Positions 1 through 7,986 are shown, counted from the stretch's first letter. The stretch: DNA of 36,956 bases from Corallococcus carmarthensis (GCF_003611695.1 NZ_RAWE01000082.1:1-36956), one strand, 5' to 3'. The notes: generated by a model from the letters alone, not told the origin. Made by a program: numbers and translations.

Positions 1-142
1 CGGCCGGGGCGGCACCGGGGGCACCGGATTTCGGGGCCGGGGTGGCCTGCGCGACGGCCGGGGCGCCCGGAGAGGGGGACGCGGCGGCCTGGGAGGACGC
101 GGGCTGGGCCAGGAACAGCGCCATCACGAGGAACTCAATCAC
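1..142 (-). CDS. lptA: LptA/OstA-like periplasmic LPS transport protein, N-terminal part
   Basis: Only the first 47 codons are inside the window. The GTG start overlaps the stop of the upstream lptC gene as GTGA, with a GGAG motif about 10 nt before it; a second possible start is the ATG at 124. The translation begins VIEFLVMALFLAQPAS, which looks like a signal peptide, followed by an Ala/Pro-rich stretch typical of a mature periplasmic N-terminus. No OstA domain is visible because the gene is cut by the window edge. The name rests on translational coupling to lptC: lptC and lptA are adjacent in most Gram-negative bacteria, where LptA forms the periplasmic bridge for LPS. Any other exported protein would fit equally well on sequence alone. 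Confidence 0.55.
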   Translation of the reverse strand, partial: MIEFLVMALFLAQPASSQAAASPSPGAPAVAQATPAPKSGAPGAAPA

Positions 143-690
143 TCCGTCGCTCCACCCAGCGCGGCTTGGACCGCGCCCTCGAAGGTGAACGTCTGGTCCG
201 CGGAAGACAGCGTGAAGCGGTCCGCCCGCATCTGGTAGTCGGGGCCCTTCATGGTCACGCCTTCCTCGCCATGGGCCCGCCGCGCTTCCGCGTCGTAGGT
301 GAGCCGGGGGGTGTTGGCCACCAGGCCCTCCCCCGTCCGCACGACGACGCCACCCGTGCCCACCCACGTCTTGGACGCGAGGCTGCCGTCCATATTCGGC
401 GCGGTGATGGTGGTGCCTTCCTGCGTGGAAGGGGGCGAGCCCTGCGCGCCCTTTCCGGGGGGCAGGCGCACGACGACCTCGGTGGCCTGCACCTCGCCGC
501 CCGCGCGCCGGTAGAGGACGCGCGAGGCGGTGCCGGAGACCTGGAGCGTGTCGCCCTCGTAGGAGCGCAGGTGCGCGCCCTCCAGCACCACGTCCGGGCG
601 CGGCTCGTTCGCGGCGCCCGGGGCCGGACGGCGCGGCGCGCAGGCGGTGGCGAGGAGTCCCAGGAAGCTCAAGGCAAGCAGGCGCGGCAC
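139..690 (-). CDS. lptC: LptC-like LPS export lipoprotein
   Basis: A 183-aa protein. The GTG at 690 is chosen because AAGGAGG lies just upstream (TAAGGAGGGCCTC-GTG) and the protein then begins with a lipoprotein signal (PRLLALSFLGLLATAC). The mature part contains the beta-jellyroll pattern of the OstA/LptC family: short alternating strands such as DTLQVSGTASRVLYRR, a TTITAPNMDGSLASKTWVG repeat and LTYDAEARRAHGEEGVTMKG. LptC normally passes LPS from the inner-membrane LptBFG complex to LptA. Here it appears lipid-anchored rather than held by a TM helix. It is 13 nt downstream of the lpxL-like gene and overlaps lptA by 4 nt, so the three are probably co-transcribed. E. coli LptC is 191 aa, so the length fits. 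Confidence 0.75.
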   Translation of the reverse strand: MPRLLALSFLGLLATACAPRRPAPGAANEPRPDVVLEGAHLRSYEGDTLQVSGTASRVLYRRAGGEVQATEVVVRLPPGKGAQGSPPSTQEGTTITAPNMDGSLASKTWVGTGGVVVRTGEGLVANTPRLTYDAEARRAHGEEGVTMKGPDYQMRADRFTLSSADQTFTFEGAVQAALGGATE

Positions 691-703
691 GAGGCCCTCC
701 TTA

Positions 704-1657
704 TCACCGCGCCGGGGCGGACGGTGCGCCGGCAGGGGCCGGGGGAACGTCCTCGGGAGGACGCGTCTTCCAGCGCTGATGCATCCACACCCACTGTTCG
801 GGGGCCCGGCGGATGGCCGCCTCGATGCGCTGCGACAGGGCGGCGGTGAGGGCCTGCACGGCCGCTTCACGCTCCGTCGCGTCCGGGTGCGGCACCTCCT
901 CCATGGTGAGCCGGTAGCCCTCGCCGTCGCGCTGGCAGAAGCCGACCACCACCGCCGCGCCGGTGCGCAGCGCCAGGTCCGCCGCCGCGCGCGGGGTGGC
1001 CGCCAGCTCCCCGAAGAAGGGCACGAAGACGGACTGTACCTTGGTGTCCTGGTCAATGAGGATGCCCAGGATTTCGCCGCCGCGGAGCGTGCGGAGCATG
1101 GCCCGGGCCGCGCCCTCCTGGCCGCGCCAGATGCTGCGCACCCCGCCCTTCGCCCGGAAGTCCTCCACCAGCGCGGTGAGGCGCGGGTCGCTGGTCTCCT
1201 TCGCGATGCTCTGGCTGGGGTAGCCCGCCCTCGCCACACGCCGGGCGAGCAGCTCCCAGTTGCCCACGTGGCCGGACACGAAGACGACGCCCTTCCCCTT
1301 CGCCAGCGCGGCCTCCAGCACCCGGCGGTCCTCGTCCGGCCAGGACACCAGGGCCTCCAGCCCGGCATCCAGCGCACGCGCGGAGGCGACCTCCAGGGCG
1401 GCGGCGGCCAGGTGGCGGAAGGCGTCACGGGCGAGCGCGTCACGCTCCGCCCCGGTCTTCTCCGGGAAGGCGCGGGCCAGCGACTTGAGCGCCTTGCGAC
1501 GCTCCCCGCCCACGAGGGCATAGGCCCAGCCGCCCAGCGTCATGCCCAGGGTGCGTGCCAGCCCCAGCGGCAGGAACTGGAGCAGGCGCAACATCCCGGC
1601 GATGAGCAGGTAGCGCAGGTAACGCTTGAGGCGCTTTGTTAAAGGGGGACGCTCCAC
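704..1657 (-). CDS. LpxL/HtrB-type lysophospholipid (lipid A) acyltransferase
   Basis: A 317-aa member of the LpxL/LpxM (HtrB) family, which adds secondary acyl chains to lipid A on the cytoplasmic face of the inner membrane. The catalytic HX4(D/E) motif is present as SGHVGNWE (His130, Glu135), preceded by an N-terminal hydrophobic segment (YLLIAGMLRLLQFLPLGLA). Later blocks IDQDTKVQSVFVPFFGE, TPRAAADLALRTGAAVV and PEQWVWMHQRWKTRP are typical of the family. The frame is open up to 1717, but I chose the GTG at 1657 because GGAGA sits 7 nt upstream and a start at 1717 would overlap the divergent astB. Which acyl chain or position it uses cannot be read from the sequence. Confidence 0.85.
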   Translation of the reverse strand: MERPPLTKRLKRYLRYLLIAGMLRLLQFLPLGLARTLGMTLGGWAYALVGGERRKALKSLARAFPEKTGAERDALARDAFRHLAAAALEVASARALDAGLEALVSWPDEDRRVLEAALAKGKGVVFVSGHVGNWELLARRVARAGYPSQSIAKETSDPRLTALVEDFRAKGGVRSIWRGQEGAARAMLRTLRGGEILGILIDQDTKVQSVFVPFFGELAATPRAAADLALRTGAAVVVGFCQRDGEGYRLTMEEVPHPDATEREAAVQALTAALSQRIEAAIRRAPEQWVWMHQRWKTRPPEDVPPAPAGAPSAPAR

Positions 1658-1675
1658 GACGCGTCTCCATATCCC

Positions 1676-2998
1676 ATGCGCGAATACAACTTCGACGGCC
1701 TCATTGGTCCGACCCACAATTACGCCGGCCTCTCGCCGGGCAACCTGGCGTCACAGCACCACGGCGGCCAGCCCAGCCACCCCCGGGAGGCGGCGCTCCA
1801 GGGGCTGGAGAAGATGCGCTTCGTGTCGGAGCTGGGCGTGGGCCAGGCGGTGCTGCCGCCCCAGCCGCGCCCTTCCCTGCGCACCCTGCGGACGCTGGGC
1901 TTCACCGGCTCCGACGAGGAGGTCATCACCCGCGCCGCGCGCGACGCGGAGCACCTCTTGCGCCTCACCTCCAGCGCCTCCGCCATGTGGACGGCGAACG
2001 CGGCCACGGTGGCCCCGTCGGCGGACACCGCGGACGGACGGCTGCACCTGACGCCCGCGAACCTCACGCAGATGTTCCACCGCGCCATCGAGGCGGACAC
2101 GACGCACGCGGTGCTGCGCGCCATCTTCGCGGACGCGAAGCACTTCCAGGTGCACGCCCCGCTGCCGGGCGCTTCACACTTCGCGGACGAGGGCGCGGCC
2201 AACCACACGCGCCTCTTCACGCCGGGCCACAAGGCCGTGCACCTGCTCGCCTGGGGACGCAGCGCGTGGCAGGACGTGAAGGGGCCCCAGCGCTTCCCCG
2301 CGCGTCAGACGCTGGAGTCCAGCCAGGCCCTGGCGCGGCTGCATCAGCTGGCGCCGGAGCAGGTGCTCCTGCCGCAGCAGCACCCGGATGGCATCGACGC
2401 GGGCGCGTTCCACACGGACGTACTCGCGGTGGGCAACGAGCGCTTCCTGATGCTGCACGCGCTGGCGTTCGTGGAGCACCCGAAGCTCCTCCAGACGCTG
2501 CGCGAGAAGCTGGGGGATGCCTTCCGCTTCGAGGTCGCGACGGACGCGGAGCTGCCGGTGAAGGACGCGGTGCGCGCGTACCCGTTCAACTCGCAGGTGC
2601 TGTCGCTGCCGGACGGCACCATGGCCATCATCGCGCCCATCGAGAGCCGCGAGACGCCCACCGCCCGCGCGTTCCTGGAGCGCGTCGTCGCCGGGGACAA
2701 CCCGGTGAAGGCGGTGCACTACCTGGACGTTCGACAGTCCATGAACAACGGCGGCGGCCCGGCGTGCCTGCGCCAGCGCATCTCGCTCACGGACGTGGAG
2801 CGCGCCGCCATCACCGCGGACGTCTTCTACTCGCCGGCCCTGCATGAGGGGCTCGCGGCGTGGGTGCGGAAGCACTACCGCGACGTGCTCAAGCCGGAGG
2901 ACGTGCGGGATCCGCTGCTGGCGCGCGAGACGATGACCGCGCTCGACGAGCTGACGCGCCTGCTCAAGCTGGGCAGCGTGTACGACTTCCAGCAGTGA
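1676..2998 (+). CDS. astB: N-succinylarginine dihydrolase
   Basis: A 440-aa cytosolic enzyme of the arginine succinyltransferase pathway. It hydrolyses N2-succinylarginine to succinylornithine, ammonia and CO2. The whole length matches E. coli AstB (447 aa): N-terminus REYNFDGLIGPTHNYAGLS, the SSASAMWTANAATVAPSADT block, and the catalytic triad Glu172 (DEGAANH), His246 (FHTDVLAVGN) and Cys364 (NNGGGPACLR). The C-terminus LLKLGSVYDFQ also matches. No astA, astC, astD or astE gene is in the window. The start lies only 18 bp from the divergent lpxL-like start, with no clear Shine-Dalgarno sequence, so its promoter must lie within the neighbour's coding region or the message is nearly leaderless. 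Confidence 0.95.
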   Translation: MREYNFDGLIGPTHNYAGLSPGNLASQHHGGQPSHPREAALQGLEKMRFVSELGVGQAVLPPQPRPSLRTLRTLGFTGSDEEVITRAARDAEHLLRLTSSASAMWTANAATVAPSADTADGRLHLTPANLTQMFHRAIEADTTHAVLRAIFADAKHFQVHAPLPGASHFADEGAANHTRLFTPGHKAVHLLAWGRSAWQDVKGPQRFPARQTLESSQALARLHQLAPEQVLLPQQHPDGIDAGAFHTDVLAVGNERFLMLHALAFVEHPKLLQTLREKLGDAFRFEVATDAELPVKDAVRAYPFNSQVLSLPDGTMAIIAPIESRETPTARAFLERVVAGDNPVKAVHYLDVRQSMNNGGGPACLRQRISLTDVERAAITADVFYSPALHEGLAAWVRKHYRDVLKPEDVRDPLLARETMTALDELTRLLKLGSVYDFQQ

Positions 2999-3016
2999 CG
3001 TGACGTGATGCCGCCT

Positions 3017-3049
3017 GCCTGCCCTCCGGCGCACCGGACAAGGGCAGGC
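3017..3049. terminator. Hairpin downstream of astB, possible terminator
   Basis: Positions 3017-3025 (GCCTGCCCT) and 3041-3049 (AGGGCAGGC) form a perfect 9-bp inverted repeat. The loop contains a second short stem, CCGG/CCGG at 3026-3029 and 3034-3037. A further palindrome, GGCCGTCACGGCC, follows at 3047-3059. It lies 18 nt after the astB stop. There is no T-tract, so intrinsic termination is only a possibility; the structure could instead protect the 3' end. Confidence 0.4.
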
Positions 3050-3114
3050 CGTCACGGCCGCCTCGTTCGGGCGGCGCATGGCCGCTCGCGTCGTCCGGAC
3101 ACACCTTGAACGCG

Positions 3115-3125
3115 AAGGAGGTGAT
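3115..3125 (+). promoter_or_regulatory. Perfect Shine-Dalgarno sequence of the deacylase gene
   Basis: AAGGAGGTGAT is the full complement of the 16S rRNA 3' end. Its spacing favours the ATG at 3133 over ATG 3124, which lies inside the motif. Most other genes in the window have weak or no recognisable Shine-Dalgarno sequence. Confidence 0.75.
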
Positions 3126-3132
3126 GTCCCCC

Positions 3133-3666
3133 ATGATTCCGAATGCCATCCAAAGTTACCTGCGGCGCCACCGCGTTCCCTTCGAACGGTACGCCCACGC
3201 CCGGGCCGTGACCGCGATGGAGCTCGTGGACGCCCTCAACGTGCCTGGCTGGCGCGTGGCCAAGTCCGTCATCGTGCTGGCCGACCGGCAGCCGTGGATT
3301 GTCGTCGTGCCCGCGATGACGACCGTGGACCTGCGGCAGATCCGCCACACGCTGGGCGTCCGCACCGCGCGGCTCGCCGCCGAGTCCGAGTTCGTTGACC
3401 ACTTTCCTGACTGCGAGACGGGGGCCGAGCCTCCCTTCGGCGAGCTGTACGGCCTGCCCGTCGCGATGGACGAATCCCTGAGCGTCAATGAACGGCTGCT
3501 GTTCCGCGCGGGTTCGCACGAGGAGGCCCTGGAGATGCGCTTCCAGGACTTCGCGCGCCTGGAGTGGCCGCTGGTCGCGTCCTTCATCCAGCCGCTCTCG
3601 CGGGAGAAGGAGGAAGGGAAGGCGTCGTACGGAGCGCCCATGGAAGACTCAGGCGCTTCGGCCTGA
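3133..3666 (+). CDS. YbaK/ProX-type aminoacyl-tRNA deacylase domain protein
   Basis: A 177-aa single-domain protein of the YbaK/ProRS-INS superfamily, which hydrolyses mischarged aminoacyl-tRNA in trans. Visible family features are the VAKSVIVLAD strand with the conserved Lys44, the TGAEPPFGELYGLPVAMD block (G-x-x-P-P-F-G about 97-103) and the terminal FRAGSHEEALEMRFQDFARL element. ATG 3133 is chosen because AAGGAGGTGAT at 3115-3125, fully complementary to the 16S 3' end, lies about 11 nt upstream. An in-frame TTG at 3106 and ATG at 3124 would overlap that site. The amino-acid specificity cannot be told. It follows astB after a hairpin and converges on the next gene with 5 bp between stops. 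Confidence 0.8.
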   Translation: MIPNAIQSYLRRHRVPFERYAHARAVTAMELVDALNVPGWRVAKSVIVLADRQPWIVVVPAMTTVDLRQIRHTLGVRTARLAAESEFVDHFPDCETGAEPPFGELYGLPVAMDESLSVNERLLFRAGSHEEALEMRFQDFARLEWPLVASFIQPLSREKEEGKASYGAPMEDSGASA

Positions 3667-3671
3667 CGCCC

Positions 3672-6296
3672 TCAGGGAGAGGGAGCGTCGCTGACCGCCG
3701 GTGAACCGGACAGGTCCAGCTCCCGAGCCTTCGCGTCCTCCAGCAGCGCCCCCTTGTGTGCGTCTTGGAGCGCACGCTCGCGGGCCTCCAGCCGCGCCGC
3801 CCAGGCCGCACCCTCCGCGCGCCGTGCATCGTCGAGCGGCATGAGCCTCAAGCCCTCGTGGACCGAGCGCGCGGCCGCGTCGTAGCGCGACAGCAGCTCC
3901 TGCAACCGGGCGACCGCGAAGTGGCTCTCCGGACCGGGCAGCAGCCCCACGACCGAGCGGCGCTGCTCCAGTGCGCGGGCCAGCAGGCCTTCCCGTTCGA
4001 AGCTGTCCGCCTCCAGTGACAACAAGCGCGCGCGCTGCCGAAGGTCGGTGAGGTACGGCGCCACCGCGGCCAGCGTGTCCCGGGACCTTCGCGTGAGCCC
4101 GGCCTCCTGCTGCCGCGTGGACAGCGTGAAGGCCAGCTCCACGTCCTGGGGGAAGCGCTTCACCAGTGCCTCCAGCGACTGGAGTGCCTCCGCGCTCCTT
4201 CCCTGCGCGCGCCACACGTCCGCGCGCAGCAGGTGCGTGGCCAGTGCATCGGGTTCGCGCCGCTCCACCTCCGCGCAGGCCGCCTCCGCCTCGGGAAGCT
4301 CCCGCTGGGCCAGCCGTCCACGTGCTTCCTGCATCCACAACGCGGTGGCTTCGGGCCGGCCTTCGAAGTGCTCGCGCGCCCAGGCGAGCCACGTGAGCCC
4401 CAGCGTGCGGCGTGTGGGCACGGCGAGCAGCGCTTCCGCCAGCTCCACCGCCTGTCCGGGCGCTTCGGACGTGAGGGTCTTCAGCTCCTCGACCGTGCGG
4501 GCCCTGGGCATCGCCTCGCTGATCAACACGCGCGTGTCCCCGGCCTCGTGCGCCAGCCGGTACTCCAGGAAGGCCTGCTCGCGCCGGCCCAGGTGCAGCA
4601 GGGCCCGCGCGGCCACGCGGTGCGCGGACGCATCCAGGGGCCGCAGGTACAGCGTGTGATTGATGAAGGCCAACGCCTCCTTCGCGCCCGCCGCGCCGTT
4701 CGACACGGAGGCCATCGCCATCAACCGGTACAGCAGGTAGTCCGCCGGATGCACGTCGATGAGCTGGAGCCCCAGCGCGCGCACCTCCGCGCCCGGAGCC
4801 CGGGCCGACACGCGCTCCGCCAGCAGGGCTTCCGCGTCCACCATCCTCCGGCGCCCCGGCACCAGCGCGACAAGCATCACGACCGTGAGCCCCGCCGCCA
4901 GCGCCAGCGCGGGACCGGCGGGCAGCGAGCCCGTCCTCGTGCGCCGCGCGGCCATGCGCTCGGCATCACGGGGCCGGGCCACCGCGCCCAGCACCACCGC
5001 GACCGCGACCGCGCACGCGGGCAGCTCCAGGCTGAAGTCGAAGAGGTTGTGCAGCGCCAGCGCCGCCACGCCGGACAGCACCGCCAGCTCCACCGGCCCG
5101 TGGTCCTCGCGTCGCACGCGCTTCACGAAGGCCCAGAGGCCCAGCCCGAGCAGCAGCAGGCCCGGCACGCCCCACTCCGCCGCCACCTGCAACACCGCGT
5201 TCTCCGGGTGCGTGAAGGTGTTGGGGTTGGGCTCGGTCTGGTAGCGCGGGAAGGCGGCCTCGAACGCGCCGCGCCCCATGCCCAGCACCGGGAAGGCGCG
5301 GGCCGCGCGGGCCATCATGGGCCAGGGCTCCAGCTTGCCGCGGCGCAGGGACTCCATACCGTCCACGGTGCGCGCCTCCGCCCACAGCTGATCCGCCGCC
5401 AGGTACGCGCCCACGGACAGCGTCGCCAGGAGCCCCAGCAGCACCGCCGCGCCCTTCCCCCACGCGGGCCTGGCGGGAGTGCGCGCCTCGCGCCGCTGCT
5501 TCATCAGCCACCCGGCGAGCAGCACCTGCCCGAAGACGAAGAACACGATGCCCGCGCGCGACAGCGACAGCAGCACACCCGCGCCGGAGACGATCGCCGC
5601 CATCGCGAAGGGCCACGCGCGCGAACGCGGCTGCTTCGACAGCGCGAGCCCCACCGCCACCGTCGCGCACAGCCCCAGGAAGCCCGCGAGGTGGTTGGGG
5701 TTGCCGAACGGCGTCACCAGCGGCGGCCGCGCATGCACGTACGCCCGCAGCCCGAACAGCGCCTCCACGCCGAACAGCGCGTGTCCCAGCCCCACCGCCG
5801 CCACCGCCGCGCCCGTGAACGCCAGCACCGACAGCAGCCGCTGCCGCGACGCGCGCGCACGGCACACCTGCACCGCCGCGACGAACGTCAGGAGGTACGC
5901 CACGTGCTTCGCCAGCTCACGCCAGGTGGCGGAAGGCTCCAGCGACACCGGCCGCCAGCCCGTGAGCCCTAGCGGCACGAGCACGTCCTCGCGCAGCGCC
6001 GCGGCCTCCGGACTCACCCAGGCGAGCAGCCCCGGTGGCAGCGGCACGAGCTGCAACGCGCACAGCACCACTCCGCCCACCAGCGGCGCGGCCAGGAGCG
6101 GCACGCGCGGGGTCTCCCCCTGCCGCCGCGCTCCCACGAACGCCAGCACCGCCGCGGCCCCGGACAGCACGCCCAACGGCCAGACCACCCAGGGCGCCGC
6201 GCCGCCGAGCGCCACCGGGCCCAGCACCACCAGCGCCGCGAGCGCCACTTCCGCGAAGACGGTGTACCGGGAGACGCGGTGGGAGCCAGGAGTCAT
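3672..6296 (-). CDS. O-antigen ligase/polymerase-like (Wzy/WaaL superfamily) membrane protein with TPR-like C-terminal half
   Basis: An 874-aa protein. Residues 1-480 hold about 12 hydrophobic segments with O-antigen ligase family signatures: GNPNHLAGFL (198-207), LSLSRAGI (243-250) and a periplasmic-loop motif HPENAVLQVAAEWGVPG (363-379). Residues 485-850 form a helical repeat region reading as TPR-like pairs (ALLHLGRREQAFLEYRLA, AQGRSAEALQSLEALVKRFP). Such proteins join or polymerise undecaprenyl-linked glycans in the periplasm, the TPR part being a partner-binding platform. By position it could be the counterpart of wzyB in the M. xanthus BPS locus, although a second Wzy-like gene lies at 27592. 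It could also be a ligase that attaches the glycan to an acceptor. A compound inverted repeat (6314-6340) lies just upstream of its start. Confidence 0.75.
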   Translation of the reverse strand: MTPGSHRVSRYTVFAEVALAALVVLGPVALGGAAPWVVWPLGVLSGAAAVLAFVGARRQGETPRVPLLAAPLVGGVVLCALQLVPLPPGLLAWVSPEAAALREDVLVPLGLTGWRPVSLEPSATWRELAKHVAYLLTFVAAVQVCRARASRQRLLSVLAFTGAAVAAVGLGHALFGVEALFGLRAYVHARPPLVTPFGNPNHLAGFLGLCATVAVGLALSKQPRSRAWPFAMAAIVSGAGVLLSLSRAGIVFFVFGQVLLAGWLMKQRREARTPARPAWGKGAAVLLGLLATLSVGAYLAADQLWAEARTVDGMESLRRGKLEPWPMMARAARAFPVLGMGRGAFEAAFPRYQTEPNPNTFTHPENAVLQVAAEWGVPGLLLLGLGLWAFVKRVRREDHGPVELAVLSGVAALALHNLFDFSLELPACAVAVAVVLGAVARPRDAERMAARRTRTGSLPAGPALALAAGLTVVMLVALVPGRRRMVDAEALLAERVSARAPGAEVRALGLQLIDVHPADYLLYRLMAMASVSNGAAGAKEALAFINHTLYLRPLDASAHRVAARALLHLGRREQAFLEYRLAHEAGDTRVLISEAMPRARTVEELKTLTSEAPGQAVELAEALLAVPTRRTLGLTWLAWAREHFEGRPEATALWMQEARGRLAQRELPEAEAACAEVERREPDALATHLLRADVWRAQGRSAEALQSLEALVKRFPQDVELAFTLSTRQQEAGLTRRSRDTLAAVAPYLTDLRQRARLLSLEADSFEREGLLARALEQRRSVVGLLPGPESHFAVARLQELLSRYDAAARSVHEGLRLMPLDDARRAEGAAWAARLEARERALQDAHKGALLEDAKARELDLSGSPAVSDAPSP

Positions 6297-6313
6297 GCGC
6301 GGCGCGGGAGTAT

Positions 6314-6340
6314 GTCACGCTCCTCGCGAGGCTCCGTGAC
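6314..6340. repeat. Compound inverted repeat upstream of the TPR-polymerase gene
   Basis: Outer arms GTCACG (6314-6319) and CGTGAC (6335-6340) flank a perfect 10-bp palindrome CCTCGCGAGG (6322-6331). The structure begins 18 nt upstream of the leftward start at 6296 and lies in the 178-bp divergent gap with the lipoprotein gene. It could be an operator or a leader hairpin. Confidence 0.5.
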
Positions 6341-6474
6341 CCGTCCCCTCGGCCAGGAGACGCGCCGCCTGGACGCCTCCTCCCCGGACGCGGCGTTCCC
6401 GGGCCTTCGAATGAACGCGCCCCCCGGGACACCGCTTGCATCCGGGGACCCATCTGGCATCTTCGCCCGACCCC

Positions 6475-6750
6475 ATGCGTCGCTTCCTGCTCACCGCCGC
6501 CTTCCTCTGCGCCTCCCTCTCCGGACTCACCGCGTGCAAGAGCACCTGCCGCGAGCTGTCCGAGAAGCTCTGCGAGTGCGCCTTGAACTCGGTGGAGAAG
6601 CAGGCCTGCCAGCAGCGCGCCGCCGACGAGGAAGGCCGCGTGGAGCCCACCGCCGAGGATGAACTCGCGTGTGAGGCGAAGCTCGAGGGTTGCGACTGCC
6701 GCACCATCGAGACCGAGGAAGGCAAGAAGGCCTGCGGCCTCGCCCGCTGA
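6475..6750 (+). CDS. Small Cys-rich lipoprotein, function unknown
   Basis: A 91-aa protein. It begins MRRFLLTAAFLCASLSGLTAC, a type II signal peptide with lipobox LTAC, so Cys21 should be lipidated. The 70-residue mature part has eight further cysteines (25, 33, 35, 45, 66, 73, 75, 87), an even number that suggests four disulfides, arranged as two C-x-C clusters (CEC and CDC), and is rich in Glu. It should be a periplasmic or outer-membrane lipoprotein. I do not recognise a named family. It stands alone on the plus strand between the TPR-polymerase and an acyltransferase, and ends in a strong hairpin shared with the convergent gene. Confidence 0.7.
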   Translation: MRRFLLTAAFLCASLSGLTACKSTCRELSEKLCECALNSVEKQACQQRAADEEGRVEPTAEDELACEAKLEGCDCRTIETEEGKKACGLAR

Positions 6751-6775
6751 ACGCCGTCCGCTGAAGGGACGGCGT
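6751..6775. terminator. Hairpin between convergent genes, probable bidirectional terminator
   Basis: ACGCCGTCC (6751-6759) and GGACGGCGT (6767-6775) form a perfect 9-bp stem with a 7-nt loop, starting immediately after the lipoprotein stop codon. It fills most of the 42-bp gap between two convergent genes. No T-tract is present on either strand. Confidence 0.6.
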
Positions 6776-6792
6776 CCGCTACATCCCGCGGA

Positions 6793-7986
6793 CTACGCGC
6801 CCGGCACCACGGGGGCCGGAGCCGGCCGCGCCGGAGTGCCATCCACCCACGGCTGCAACCCGCGCTTCACCCGCGAGCGCCACGGCGTCTCCACCCACCG
6901 GTGCACCGCCACCGACGCGGGCACCAGCACCACCAGCAGCACCGCCAGGAAGCGCGTGGGCGACGTCAGGTCCACGAACCGCTCCATCCAGTGCACCAGT
7001 TCGCTGACCGGGTACTGGAGCAGGTACAGCGCGTAGCTGGCCCCACCCAGGTGCACCAGCCACGGCCGCGCCAGCACCAGGCCCAGCGGACCGCCGCCGC
7101 GCGCCAGCCCGTACACCAGCAGCGCCGACGCGGGCGCCAGCAGCGCGTTGTGCATCAGCGGATACGGAATCCACGCGCCCTGGGAGAAGCCCAGCAGCAG
7201 CAGCGCCGCGCCCGCCAGCGCCATCACCGCGCCGGAGCGCGGAGCCCTGGAGGCCGCGGCCGCGCGCTCGCGCACGAAGACGAGCCCCAGCAGCACGCCC
7301 AGCAGGAACTCCGGCAGGCGCACCAGCGGGTTGAACTTCAACACCGCCATCCAGGTGCCGCCGGTCGCCACGCTCAGCGGGCCCGGTCCATCCGGCCGCA
7401 GCACCAGGTAGAGCACCGGCGGCAGGAGCCCCAGAATCCAAACACCCACCAGGGCCGCCGTCATGCGCGCGCCCCGGAAGCGCTCCAGCCGCCCGGCCAG
7501 CGCGGGGAACACGGCGTAGAAGAACGCCTCCACCGACACGGACCAGGACGGCGGGTTCCAGTACAGCGCCAGCTTCGGCACCCACGACTGGAGCATCAAC
7601 AGCGTGGTGAGCCCCGCCGTGCTCAGCTTCGCCACGGACACGGGCACGGAGTTCGCCGCCAGCGAGCCCTGCGCCGTGGGCACCGCCGACAGCATGAACA
7701 TCAGGAGGAACACCGGATAGACGCGCGCCAGGCGCGCGCTCCAGAAGGCCCGGGGCGGGGTCTGCATCCCGCCGGCCGTGTCCACGTAGTTGTACGCGAG
7801 CACGAAGCCGGACAGGACGAAGAAGACCCCCACGGACGCATAGCCGGAGGCCACCACCTGCACCATCCACTCCGGCGCCACGCCCTGGATGCACGCAGTG
7901 CCGAAGTGGAACAACACGACGTGCAGGGCCGCCAGGAAGCGCAGCCCCGTCAGTGCATCCAGCGAACCTCCGGACTGCTGCTTCAT
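6793..7986 (-). CDS. Acyltransferase 3 family membrane protein (glycan O-acyltransferase)
   Basis: A 397-aa integral membrane protein of the acyltransferase-3 (OafA/NodX/OatA-type) family, which transfers acetyl or other acyl groups to sugars of surface glycans. The R-x10-H catalytic signature is present at the N-terminus (LTGLRFLAALHVVLFHF, Arg16 and His27), followed by the GVFFVLSGFVLAYNY helix, the RLARVYPVF block and WSVSVEAFFYAVFPAL, then about ten hydrophobic segments. It starts at the base immediately after the ugd stop codon, so it is the last gene of the leftward run from 15389. It is close in sequence to the copies at 14217-15389 and 19621-20799. The acyl donor and target sugar are unknown. 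Confidence 0.9.
   Translation of the reverse strand: MKQQSGGSLDALTGLRFLAALHVVLFHFGTACIQGVAPEWMVQVVASGYASVGVFFVLSGFVLAYNYVDTAGGMQTPPRAFWSARLARVYPVFLLMFMLSAVPTAQGSLAANSVPVSVAKLSTAGLTTLLMLQSWVPKLALYWNPPSWSVSVEAFFYAVFPALAGRLERFRGARMTAALVGVWILGLLPPVLYLVLRPDGPGPLSVATGGTWMAVLKFNPLVRLPEFLLGVLLGLVFVRERAAAASRAPRSGAVMALAGAALLLLGFSQGAWIPYPLMHNALLAPASALLVYGLARGGGPLGLVLARPWLVHLGGASYALYLLQYPVSELVHWMERFVDLTSPTRFLAVLLVVLVPASVAVHRWVETPWRSRVKRGLQPWVDGTPARPAPAPVVPGA

Noticed and set aside
704-1521. Minus-strand frame extending upstream of lptC
   Set aside because: It is the wrong frame of the lpxL-like gene; lptC has its own ribosome site and signal peptide at 690.
4233-5972. A 579-codon plus-strand open frame
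   Set aside because: Antisense to the TPR-polymerase gene and of low-complexity composition.
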